Source of the DNA: Rhodanobacter sp. C03
GTDB lineage: Bacteria > Pseudomonadota > Gammaproteobacteria > Xanthomonadales > Rhodanobacteraceae
Reading direction: 5' to 3'
Assembly: GCF_002001175.1 (NCBI RefSeq)
Contig: NZ_MUNT01000006.1
Coordinates: forward strand, 744,001-808,000
Length of the DNA stretch: 64,000 nucleotides
Positions 1 through 7,138 of this stretch are shown piece after piece (position 1 is the stretch's first letter; every line of letters begins with the position of its first letter). The position numbers were made by a program, and so were the translations under genes. A model generated the notes under the pieces. It was not told where the DNA came from and did no database searches. It saw nothing but the letters and a program-made list of their open reading frames with translations.

Positions 1-1354
1 GTGTCACGATCTGCGCCAGCATGGTCGCACCGCCCACCTTCTGTGCGCGCATGGTCAGCGCGCCATCTTGATTCACCGTACCGCCGGTGAGCGGGTCGCC
101 CATCGCCTTGGCCACCGGCATGGGTTCGCCAGTAAGCATCGATTCGTCGACATGGCTCCCGCCTTCCAGCACCACGCCATCGACCGGCACTTTCTCGCCG
201 GGGCGCACGCGCAGCACGTCACCGGCTTGCACCTCATCCAGCGATACCTCGTTTTCGCTGCCATCGTCAGCGATTCGCCACGCGGTCTTCGGCACCAGCC
301 CCAACAGTGCCTTGAGCGCCGTACCCGTGCGTCGGCGCGCACGCAGCTCCAGGAAATCGCCCAGCGTGACCAGGGTGATGATCACCGCCGCCGATTCGAA
401 ATACACGCCAACCTGGCCGTGCATGTCGCGGAAGCCGGGCGGGAAGAGCTGTGGCGCGACGAAGGCCACCGCGCTGTACAACCAGGTGACGCCCGTGCCC
501 AGCCCGATCAGGGTGTACATGTTCGGCGACCACGGCCGCAGCGAACGCCAGGCGCGCACGAAGAACGGAATACCGCCCCAGATCACCACGATGGTGGCAA
601 GCATGCCCTCGGCCCAACCGGTGCTGAGCGCCCAAGACGCAGGCAGCTGCCAGCCGAACAGATGCGGCCCCAGCGCCAACAGGAACACCGGCAGGGTCAA
701 CGCCACCAGCGTCCAGAAACGCCGCGTCATCGTCGATAGTTCACCACCATCGTCCTCATCCAGGCTCGGCATCATCGGCTCCAGCGCCATGCCGCACTTC
801 GGGCAATCGCCAGGACCGACCTGCTGCACTTCCGGATGCATCGGGCACGTATAGACCGCGCCGGGTACTACCGGTAACGGGATTGCGCGGCCTTCCAGAT
901 AAGCAGACGGCTCCGCTACGAACTTTTCGCGGCAACGCGCCGAGCAGAAGTGGTAGGTATCGCCGTCGTGCTCGGCGTGATGCTTCGCGGTATGCGGATC
1001 CACCGTCATCCCGCAGACGGGATCCTTCACCGTGTGCGCATGGCCGTGATGGGCATGATCGTGCTGAACGTGGCCATGGCCTGCATGCGGATGATCATGA
1101 GCCTCGATCGCCGCGGACTTCGCGGCGCAGCAACCCGTCGATGCCACCTCCGAGCCAGACGCACCCAGATACGTCACCGGTGCCGCCTCGAACTTCGTCT
1201 TGCAACCGGCGCAGCAGAAATGGAATACCTGCCCGTCATGCGTGGACTGATGTTTCGATGTGGTCGGATCCACCTGCATGCCGCAGACCGGATCAGTCGT
1301 CATCGCAGCTGGAATCTTGTCGCTGCCAGCGCAGCAAGACGCGTGCTCGCCCAT
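1..1354 (-). CDS. Heavy-metal (probably copper) translocating P-type ATPase, N-terminal 451 residues, cut by window start
   Basis: Inner-membrane P1B-type ATPase that exports soft metal ions, most likely Cu(I). The N-terminus lacks the usual ferredoxin-like HMA domain. It carries instead a YHS domain (about residues 20-64, DPVCGM), a His-rich linker (about 84-109), a second YHS domain (about 110-154, DPVCGM) and a heavy-metal-binding domain (about 168-195, YTCPMHPE then CPKCGM). Membrane helices follow, then the actuator domain with the TGEP motif. The phosphorylation DKTGT motif and the ATP-binding domain would lie beyond base 1 and are not visible. The ATG shares one base with the stop of the MerR gene upstream (TGATG), so the two form an operon. 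Substrate (Cu versus other soft metals) is inferred from the cysteine-rich N-terminus and the MerR type. Confidence 0.93.
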   Translation of the reverse strand, partial: MGEHASCCAGSDKIPAAMTTDPVCGMQVDPTTSKHQSTHDGQVFHFCCAGCKTKFEAAPVTYLGASGSEVASTGCCAAKSAAIEAHDHPHAGHGHVQHDHAHHGHAHTVKDPVCGMTVDPHTAKHHAEHDGDTYHFCSARCREKFVAEPSAYLEGRAIPLPVVPGAVYTCPMHPEVQQVGPGDCPKCGMALEPMMPSLDEDDGGELSTMTRRFWTLVALTLPVFLLALGPHLFGWQLPASWALSTGWAEGMLATIVVIWGGIPFFVRAWRSLRPWSPNMYTLIGLGTGVTWLYSAVAFVAPQLFPPGFRDMHGQVGVYFESAAVIITLVTLGDFLELRARRRTGTALKALLGLVPKTAWRIADDGSENEVSLDEVQAGDVLRVRPGEKVPVDGVVLEGGSHVDESMLTGEPMPVAKAMGDPLTGGTVNQDGALTMRAQKVGGATMLAQIVT

Positions 1355-1776
1355 CACGACACTGCCTCATCGCTCAGCGCGCGCAGGATCGGGCACTCTT
1401 CAGGCTTGCCATGCCCCGGGCACGACTCGACCAGCTGTGCCAGCCCGTCACGCACGCGCTGCAGTTCCGTAATTCGCAGCTCGATCGCCGCCAGCCGCTG
1501 CTGCGCCCGCTGCTTCACTGCTTTCACCCCGCGCTGGCGATCCGCTGACAAGGTCAGCAGCTCGCGAATTTCGTCCAGCGTGAAACCGAGATCCTTGGCG
1601 CGGCGGATAAAGCGCAGTTGCGCAATCGTGCTATCGCCATAACTGCGATAGCCCGAGGCACGCCGCACCGGCTCGGGCAGCAGCCCCTCGCGCTCGTAAT
1701 AACGGATCGTATCGATCGCCACACCGACGCGCTTGGCGACGGCACCGATGGTAAGTGAGGTGTGTTTTGCATTCAT
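1354..1776 (-). CDS. MerR-family metal-responsive transcriptional regulator (CueR-like)
   Basis: A 140-residue MerR regulator. The N-terminal winged helix-turn-helix (about 8-75) has the typical [13 protein letters not shown] segment, followed by a dimerisation coiled coil and a C-terminal metal loop with two cysteines ([10 protein letters not shown], about residues 119-128). Paired cysteines in this place bind Cu(I) in CueR and Zn(II) in ZntR. The loop alone does not decide the metal; the linked ATPase favours copper. MerR proteins activate promoters with an over-long 19-20 bp spacer by distorting the DNA, and such a promoter is visible just upstream. The gene is translationally coupled to the ATPase, so the regulator probably controls its own operon. 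Confidence 0.93.
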   Translation of the reverse strand: MNAKHTSLTIGAVAKRVGVAIDTIRYYEREGLLPEPVRRASGYRSYGDSTIAQLRFIRRAKDLGFTLDEIRELLTLSADRQRGVKAVKQRAQQRLAAIELRITELQRVRDGLAQLVESCPGHGKPEECPILRALSDEAVS

Positions 1777-1782
1777 GCGACA

Positions 1783-1814
1783 AGTCTAGACCCAGGATCC
1801 AGGTCAAGAGTCAA
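1783..1814 (-). promoter_or_regulatory. Candidate MerR-type promoter/operator
   Basis: On the minus strand a -35 TTGACT (1809-1814) and a -10 TAGACT (1783-1788) are separated by exactly 20 bp, the long spacer typical of MerR-controlled promoters. The spacer contains an imperfect dyad with GACC and GGTC arms (1789-1805). The site ends 7 bp before the merR ATG, so the leader would be very short. The -35 hexamer is supplied by the adjoining heptamer repeat. Confidence 0.55.
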
Positions 1815-1837
1815 GAGTCAAGAGTCAAGAGTCAAGC
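1803..1837. repeat. Heptanucleotide tandem repeat, (GTCAAGA)x5
   Basis: Four perfect GTCAAGA units followed by one GTCAAGC, 35 bp in all. On the minus strand the unit reads TCTTGAC, so each junction recreates TTGACT, a near-perfect -35 hexamer. It lies immediately upstream of the merR-ATPase operon. Slippage would change the number of -35 copies but not the copy nearest the -10. Confidence 0.9.
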
Positions 1838-1913
1838 GTTACATCCGTACGCTGCCCGCAGCCTGCGACTATCGGGATGCCGTCGCTCCTACCGGTGCCG
1901 ATAGATCCGCCAC

Positions 1914-2096
1914 CTATCGGGGTGTGCGCAGCATGGACTCGCGTAGCGCGGCTTCGTGCAGAACTTCGTCAAGACAGGCCGTTTCTTCAGTGTCCAGAGC
2001 ACAGTGCGGTGGGCGATGCATGCCTGTCGGCGAAGTCGTGGTTTCCGCCATGCCGCTCTTGTTGAGGTCGGCATCGACCGTGGCTTTTGTACTCAT
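1914..2096 (-). CDS. Possible small hypothetical protein (60 aa)
   Basis: An open frame of 60 codons with a protein-like composition (acidic and polar, with LDEVLHEAALRESM near the C-terminus). It lies in the otherwise empty space between merR and murJ, on the same strand as both. No Shine-Dalgarno sequence stands out before its ATG and no family is recognised. It may be a random frame. Confidence 0.3.
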   Translation of the reverse strand: MSTKATVDADLNKSGMAETTTSPTGMHRPPHCALDTEETACLDEVLHEAALRESMLRTPR

Positions 2097-2154
2097 GGTT
2101 CAGCCCTGGAGGTTATGAGCGTCTTGCAGATTATTGCAGCATGAAAGCCGTCGG

Positions 2155-2307
2155 CTATGGATGCGGATTGAGTGCATGAAAGGGAGTCATCAACATGACT
2201 TCTGTGATGATCAAATAACCCACGGCAGCTAGTAATACGCATCCAAGAACAGTGAGCACCAGTCGCAAGATGCCACGACCAATCCAGAGAAACATCTTGT
2301 AACTCAT
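2155..2307 (-). CDS. Possible small single-pass membrane protein (50 aa)
   Basis: A 50-residue frame starting MSYKMFLWIGRG, then a continuous hydrophobic stretch of about 20 residues (LVLTVLGCVLLAAVGYLII) and a short polar C-terminus. A charged start plus one clean transmembrane helix is unlikely by chance in such a short frame, so a small membrane protein is plausible. Only a weak ribosome-binding sequence is seen. No family is recognised. It lies downstream of murJ on the same strand. Confidence 0.4.
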   Translation of the reverse strand: MSYKMFLWIGRGILRLVLTVLGCVLLAAVGYLIITEVMLMTPFHALNPHP

Positions 2308-2347
2308 CGGAGTTTTCTCTGGGCCAATTCATCCATGTGCATGAATC

Positions 2348-2389
2348 TTATCTCGTGCCGATAAATCTTCTCTGCACTGAAAAGAGCAT
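2348..2389 (-). other. Mini-ORF (13 codons) with a perfect Shine-Dalgarno sequence
   Basis: Overlapping the murJ stop codon is AGGAGG (minus strand, 2397-2402), 7 bases before an ATG that opens a 13-codon frame, MLFSVQRRFIGTR, ending in TAA. The match to the anti-Shine-Dalgarno is perfect and the spacing ideal. Nothing is known about such a peptide; it could also be fortuitous. Confidence 0.3.
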
Positions 2390-2400
2390 ACGGACACCTC

Positions 2401-3981
2401 CTATCCGATACCCGCGCGACGCAGCAGCTTGCCCAGCAGCTCCACACATTCCTTGATGCGCATCAGGTAGGTCACCGCGAAATAGGCCGCGCCGTAAATG
2501 CCAAGCACGTAGACCGCTGTCAGTATCGGACCGTGGTTCGGCACCAGATATTCGACTGCGCATGCTGCGATGGCAGCCAGACACGCGGCCGACCAGAGCT
2601 TGAACATGATCGGGACCGGAACACCGGTCGGCCCAAGCTTCCTGTTCATCTTCCGCCGCAACAGATAGAACTCGATCCAGCCAGCCACGCCGGCCGAGGC
2701 TGTGAGGCCCACGGCACCCCATTGCGCGGGTATCCCGAGCAACCCAGGCAGCAAGAAAGCACTGGCCAGACCAAGCGCTGCCGTGACGGCCAGCCGCACC
2801 AGCGCGAAACGCAAAGGTGTCCGCGTGTCACGTATGGCGTAATAGGTCGACGAATACAGACGGCCAAACGTCGAGGCGAGCAGGCCCACACCCGAACCGG
2901 CGAGGATCGCCCACACGTAGTAGGAATCCTTGCTGGTGAACTCGCCGGACTGATAGAGCGCCGCCACGATCACGTTGCCCAGGGCAAAAAATGCCACGGC
3001 CGAGGGGACGACGAAGAACGCAATGCGCTCCAGGCCGCTATCCAGTCGCGCGGAAAGACTTGCTGCGGTGGCCTCGTCGAACTCCTGCCCGGCCATCCGC
3101 GACAAGGTCGGCAGCTCCGCGGCCGATACCGCCATGCCGAACAGGCTGATCGGCAACATGTTGATCGAGGCCGCGGTGGTCATCGCCGCCATCGCGCCGC
3201 GGCCAAGCAGGGTCGAGATCGCCTGGTCCACGAAGGCACTGATCTGAACGACACCGCGTCCTACCGCCACCGACATGAAGCTGCCGACGACCTGCCGCAC
3301 ATGGAGGCTGCTCATATCGAGGCGAAACCGCATGTCGGGCACCAGCTTCAGCACCGAGGGCAGCTGAACCAGGAACTGCAGCAGGCAACCCAGCACGGTC
3401 CCCCAGGCCAGGTACACGATCAGCTTGTCGGACGGCAGGTCCCTGAAGACCAGCAGCGTCACGATCATCGACAGGTTCCACACCACTGGCGCGACGTAGG
3501 ACAGGAAAAACTTGTGGTGGCTGTTGAGGATGCCCAGGCACCACGCCGACCAGACCAGGACGCCGGTACCGGGAAACAGGATCCGCACGATCAGGATCGT
3601 CAGCTCGCGCTTCTCGCCGGTGTAACCGGGTGCGATAAGCCACAGCAGCCATGGCGTCGCCACGACGCCAATGGCGACGATGATGGAAATGACCAAGGCC
3701 AGGATGGTGGCGATCGCCCCGGCCAGACGTCCAGCCTCCTCGCGCTTGCCTTGGCCAAGCAGGCCGGCATAGACCGGAATGAAGGATGCCGAGAGCACGC
3801 CTTCGCCGAACAGGTTCTGCAGGAAGTTGGGTACGCGCAGTGCCGAACTGAAGATGTCGGCAGCGTCGGACAGGCCGAAGTAGTGCGAGAAAACCCGCTG
3901 GCGCACCAGACCGAAGATGCGGCTGCAGAGGATGCCCGCCCCGACCAGTACGGCGTGCTTTCGACCAGCCTCCTTCGCCAT
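2401..3981 (-). CDS. murJ: Lipid II flippase MurJ
   Basis: A 526-residue polytopic membrane protein of the MOP/MviN family, which moves lipid II across the inner membrane for peptidoglycan synthesis. The conserved N-terminus is clear (RIFGLVRQRVFSHYFG, then SDAADIFSSALRVPNFLQN and FGEGVLSASFIPVY). The rest alternates hydrophobic segments consistent with 14 helices; the length is normal for the family. The frame can be extended to a TTG at 3999, but the ATG at 3981 (MAKEAGRKHAV) fits homologues better. Neighbouring minus-strand genes are unrelated in function. Confidence 0.95.
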   Translation of the reverse strand: MAKEAGRKHAVLVGAGILCSRIFGLVRQRVFSHYFGLSDAADIFSSALRVPNFLQNLFGEGVLSASFIPVYAGLLGQGKREEAGRLAGAIATILALVISIIVAIGVVATPWLLWLIAPGYTGEKRELTILIVRILFPGTGVLVWSAWCLGILNSHHKFFLSYVAPVVWNLSMIVTLLVFRDLPSDKLIVYLAWGTVLGCLLQFLVQLPSVLKLVPDMRFRLDMSSLHVRQVVGSFMSVAVGRGVVQISAFVDQAISTLLGRGAMAAMTTAASINMLPISLFGMAVSAAELPTLSRMAGQEFDEATAASLSARLDSGLERIAFFVVPSAVAFFALGNVIVAALYQSGEFTSKDSYYVWAILAGSGVGLLASTFGRLYSSTYYAIRDTRTPLRFALVRLAVTAALGLASAFLLPGLLGIPAQWGAVGLTASAGVAGWIEFYLLRRKMNRKLGPTGVPVPIMFKLWSAACLAAIAACAVEYLVPNHGPILTAVYVLGIYGAAYFAVTYLMRIKECVELLGKLLRRAGIG

Positions 3982-4043
3982 GCTCACACGCCCGCTCAAA
4001 ACGCCGAGCCTATCATTTACGCGACTGGTGCCTCTACGTCCAT

Positions 4044-4505
4044 CTACAGCAGCTTGCGGTAGACGACGAAGCCCGACTTCTCGGCAACCCGGTCGTAGAG
4101 CTGCATGGCGGTCGCATTGGTCTCGTGGGTCTGCCAGTAGACACGCCGGCAGCCGGCATCGCCTGCCCGCCGGTAGACATCATTGATCAGTGCACGGCCC
4201 GCTCCTTTGCCTCTGGCCGCCTCGATGGTGAACAAGTCCTGCATGTAGCAGCTCGGTTCCAACTGGATGGTGCTGCGGTGATAGAGAAAGTGCGCCAAGC
4301 CAAGCAGCCCACCGGCACTCTCGGCAACCAGCGCATGCACGGGCTCATAGGCATCGAAGAAACGCGACCAGGTCGTCTGCGTGATCTCCGCCGACAAGGC
4401 GGTCAGGCCGCTGCGGCCGTAAAAGGCGTTGTAACCGTCCCAGAGCACTCTCCAGACGGGGAAGTCCTCTTTCGCCACCGGTCGTATCACGATTTTCTGA
4501 TTCAC
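4044..4505 (-). CDS. GNAT-family N-acetyltransferase
   Basis: An acetyl-CoA dependent acetyltransferase of about 153 residues. The acetyl-CoA binding motif A is seen as the QDLFTIEAARGKGAGRALI segment (R/Q-x-x-G-x-G/A type), followed by motif B with TNATAMQLYDRVAEKSGF. The target is unknown. The frame is open upstream to an ATG at 4568, but the GTG at 4505 begins at the normal family N-terminus (NQKIVIRPV) and is preceded by AAGG; the extra 21 residues look untranslated. It lies 75 bp after the ABC exporter gene on the same strand. Confidence 0.82.
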   Translation of the reverse strand: MNQKIVIRPVAKEDFPVWRVLWDGYNAFYGRSGLTALSAEITQTTWSRFFDAYEPVHALVAESAGGLLGLAHFLYHRSTIQLEPSCYMQDLFTIEAARGKGAGRALINDVYRRAGDAGCRRVYWQTHETNATAMQLYDRVAEKSGFVVYRKLL

Positions 4506-4580
4506 GTGGATACCCTTGATTCCCCCGACTGACGGCTTGCAGCAATTCGACACATCAAGCGCGGCCATGATGCAGCACGT

Positions 4581-6425
4581 TCATGCCATGGCATCCTCGG
4601 CCGCCACAAAGCCACCGGTTTGCCGCTTCCACAATCGTGCATACAGTCCCTCGTGTGCGATCAGTTCCGCATGGGTGCCGGTTTCCACGACCTGCCCCTT
4701 GTCCAGCACCACCAGCCGATCCATCCGCGCGATAGTGGACAGTCGATGCGCGATCGCGATCACCGTCTTGCCCTGCATCAGGATGTCGAGGCTGTCCTGG
4801 ATCGCGGCTTCGGCTTCGGAGTCGAGCGCCGAGGTGGCTTCATCGAGCACAAGGATCGGCGCGTCCTTCAGCAGTACGCGGGCGATCGCGATGCGCTGGC
4901 GCTGGCCGCCACTGAGCTTCACGCCGCGCTCGCCGACGAGTGCCTCGTAACCTATGCGGCCTTCGCCATCGACCAGCTGCGGGATGAATTCATCGGCGCG
5001 TGCCTTGCGCACGGCGTCGAGGATCTGCGCTTCGCTGGCATCGGGGCGGCCATACAGCAGGTTGTCGCGGATCGAGCGATGCAGCAGCGAGGTGTCCTGG
5101 GTCACCACGCCGATCTGTGAGCGCAGGCTTTCCTGGGTCACCTGCGCGATGTCCTGGCCGTCGATCAGGATGCGGCCACCTTCCAGGTCGTACAGCCGCA
5201 GCAGCACGTTGACCAGGGTGGACTTGCCGGCACCGGACGGTCCGACCACACCGATCTTCTCGCCCGCGCGCACGGCCAGGTCGAGTCCGGCGATCACGCC
5301 ACCCTTTTTCCCGTAGTGGAAATGGATCTGCTCGAAGTGCACCGCGCCATTGACCACTTCCAGCGGCATCGCACCTTCGCGGTCCTGCACTGCCCGCGGT
5401 TGCGAGATCGTGGTGATGCCGTCCTGCACGGTGCCGACGTTCTCGAAGATGCCGTTGACCACCCACATGATCCAGCCGGACATGTTGTTGATGCGGATCA
5501 CCAGCCCGGTCGATAGCGCGATCGCGCCCACGGTCACCTTGCCCTGGCTCCATAGCCAGATCGCCAGCGCCGAGGTCCCCACGATCAGGAAACCGTTGAG
5601 CGTGGTGATGCTGGCGTCCATCGCGGTAGTGAGCCGGGTCATTCGGCGCAGCTTGCCGGTCTGCTCGGCCATCGCCTCGGCCACGTAGCTTTCCTCGCGT
5701 CGCGTGTGTGCGAACAGTTTCAGCGTCAGCACATTGCCGTAGCCGTCTACGATCCGCCCCATCAGCTTGGACTTCGCTTCCGAGGCCAGCCACGAGCGCT
5801 CTTTGGTGCGCGGAATGAAGAACGCCAGCGTGCCGACATAGGCAAACAGCCACACCACCAGCGGCGCGGCCAGCCAGAAATCCGCCTTGGCAAACAGCAC
5901 GATCGCGCTGCCGGTATAGATGGTGACGTACCAGATCGCATCGACAATCTGCACTGCCGATTCGCGCAACGAAGCCCCGGTCTGCATGATGCGGTTGGCG
6001 ATGCGTCCGGCGTAGTCGTTCTGGAAGAAGCCCAGACTTTGCCGGATCACGTAGCGGTGGTTCTGCCAGCGGATGCGGTTGGTCAGGCTGGGCGCGATCG
6101 ACTGGTTCACCAGCAGGTCGTGCGCGCCGATTGCCAGCGGGCGCGCGACCAGTGCCACGAAGCCCATCCACAGCAGCGCGTGGCCGTGCTGCCGGAAGAA
6201 ATCCGGCGCTGGCACGCCCTTCGCCATGTCGACGATGCTGCCGATGAAACCGAACAGCGATACCTCGATGATCGCCACCACAAAACCCACCACCGTCGCC
6301 ACCGCGAACACTGGCCATACCTGGCGCAGATAGAACAGGTAGAACCGCCCCACCGACGACGGCGGCATGTCGTCGACCGGTTCCTTGAACGGATCGATGA
6401 AGGATTCGAACCAGCGGAAGATCAT
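4581..6425 (-). CDS. ABC-type exporter, fused permease and ATPase (ABCB/MsbA type)
   Basis: A 614-residue half transporter. The N-terminal transmembrane domain (about residues 30-330, six helices) is followed by a nucleotide-binding domain with Walker A GPSGAGKST, Q-loop, signature LSGGQRQR, Walker B ILVLDEATSALD and the H-loop AIAHRLST. It works as a homodimer in the inner membrane, exporting a lipid, drug or metal conjugate; the substrate cannot be told from sequence. The C-terminus is rich in Ala/Glu. It belongs to a different subgroup from the ABC exporter at 19.7-21.6 kb, with little similarity in the membrane part. Confidence 0.93.
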   Translation of the reverse strand: MIFRWFESFIDPFKEPVDDMPPSSVGRFYLFYLRQVWPVFAVATVVGFVVAIIEVSLFGFIGSIVDMAKGVPAPDFFRQHGHALLWMGFVALVARPLAIGAHDLLVNQSIAPSLTNRIRWQNHRYVIRQSLGFFQNDYAGRIANRIMQTGASLRESAVQIVDAIWYVTIYTGSAIVLFAKADFWLAAPLVVWLFAYVGTLAFFIPRTKERSWLASEAKSKLMGRIVDGYGNVLTLKLFAHTRREESYVAEAMAEQTGKLRRMTRLTTAMDASITTLNGFLIVGTSALAIWLWSQGKVTVGAIALSTGLVIRINNMSGWIMWVVNGIFENVGTVQDGITTISQPRAVQDREGAMPLEVVNGAVHFEQIHFHYGKKGGVIAGLDLAVRAGEKIGVVGPSGAGKSTLVNVLLRLYDLEGGRILIDGQDIAQVTQESLRSQIGVVTQDTSLLHRSIRDNLLYGRPDASEAQILDAVRKARADEFIPQLVDGEGRIGYEALVGERGVKLSGGQRQRIAIARVLLKDAPILVLDEATSALDSEAEAAIQDSLDILMQGKTVIAIAHRLSTIARMDRLVVLDKGQVVETGTHAELIAHEGLYARLWKRQTGGFVAAEDAMA

Positions 6426-6535
6426 CAGGCGTTCCCGTCACGCGTAGGCCGACATTGTGCTTGAAGCACGCCCGCAGCGGTGTGAGGATATCGCGTCATG
6501 CATCACCTCATCGACGCGATACGGGAGAGCCGGCC

Positions 6536-7021
6536 GTGACGACCGAAGCACTGGAAGGCGCCTGCACCTGCGGCGCGATCCGTTACCGACTGAGCAGCGA
6601 ACCGATGTTCGTGCATTGCTGCCATTGCAGCTGGTGCCAGCGCGAAACCGGTACTGCATTCGCGTTGAACGCAGTGATCGAAACCGATCGGGTGATCCTG
6701 CTGCAGGGTGAACCGGTGCTGGTGGACACACCGTCGCTCAGCGGCAAGGGCCAGCAGATCGCGCGCTGCGCGCAATGCCACGTCGCGTTGTGGAGTCACT
6801 ATCCCGGCGGCGGCAAGGCGATGGCCTTCGTGCGCGTGGGTACGCTGAAGGAACCGGGCCGGTTACCGCCGGACATCCACATCTTCACCTCGACCAGGCA
6901 ACCATGGGTGGTGCTTCCGCCAGGCGTGCCCGCCGTGGAGGAATTCTACAAACTCAGTGAGTACTGGCCTGCGGCGAGCCTCGCACGGCGCGAGGCACTG
7001 CTGGCCAGCAGTCAGCGCTGA
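6536..7021 (+). CDS. GFA (glutathione-dependent formaldehyde-activating enzyme-like/CENP-V) family protein
   Basis: A 161-residue zinc protein of the GFA/CENP-V fold. The metal cysteines are in CTCGAIRY, CCHCSWCQ and RCAQCH, as expected for two zinc sites. Family members include a proposed formaldehyde-glutathione condensing enzyme, but most have no proven reaction, so function stays open. The GTG at 6536 was chosen because GGGAGAG precedes it by a good distance and the family starts here; an ATG at 6455 would add 27 unrelated residues. It is divergent from the ABC exporter. Confidence 0.85.
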   Translation: MTTEALEGACTCGAIRYRLSSEPMFVHCCHCSWCQRETGTAFALNAVIETDRVILLQGEPVLVDTPSLSGKGQQIARCAQCHVALWSHYPGGGKAMAFVRVGTLKEPGRLPPDIHIFTSTRQPWVVLPPGVPAVEEFYKLSEYWPAASLARREALLASSQR

Positions 7022-7138
7022 ACTGCCGGACCGAATTACGGCTAGGTCGATCGCCAAGCCTGAACCCCACGTCAAAGCCGGAACGCCGTGCCGGTCATTT
7101 CGATTGACCCGTCACGACGTGGCCGTGATCATCGGCGG

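Noticed and set aside
1803-1837. Heptamer repeat considered as a CRISPR-like array
   Set aside because: Units are directly adjacent, with no spacers; it is a simple tandem repeat.
2533-4062. 509-codon plus-strand ORF opposite murJ
   Set aside because: It lies fully antisense to murJ, is rich in Gln/His/Arg/Asp as typical for complementary frames in high-GC DNA, and matches no family.
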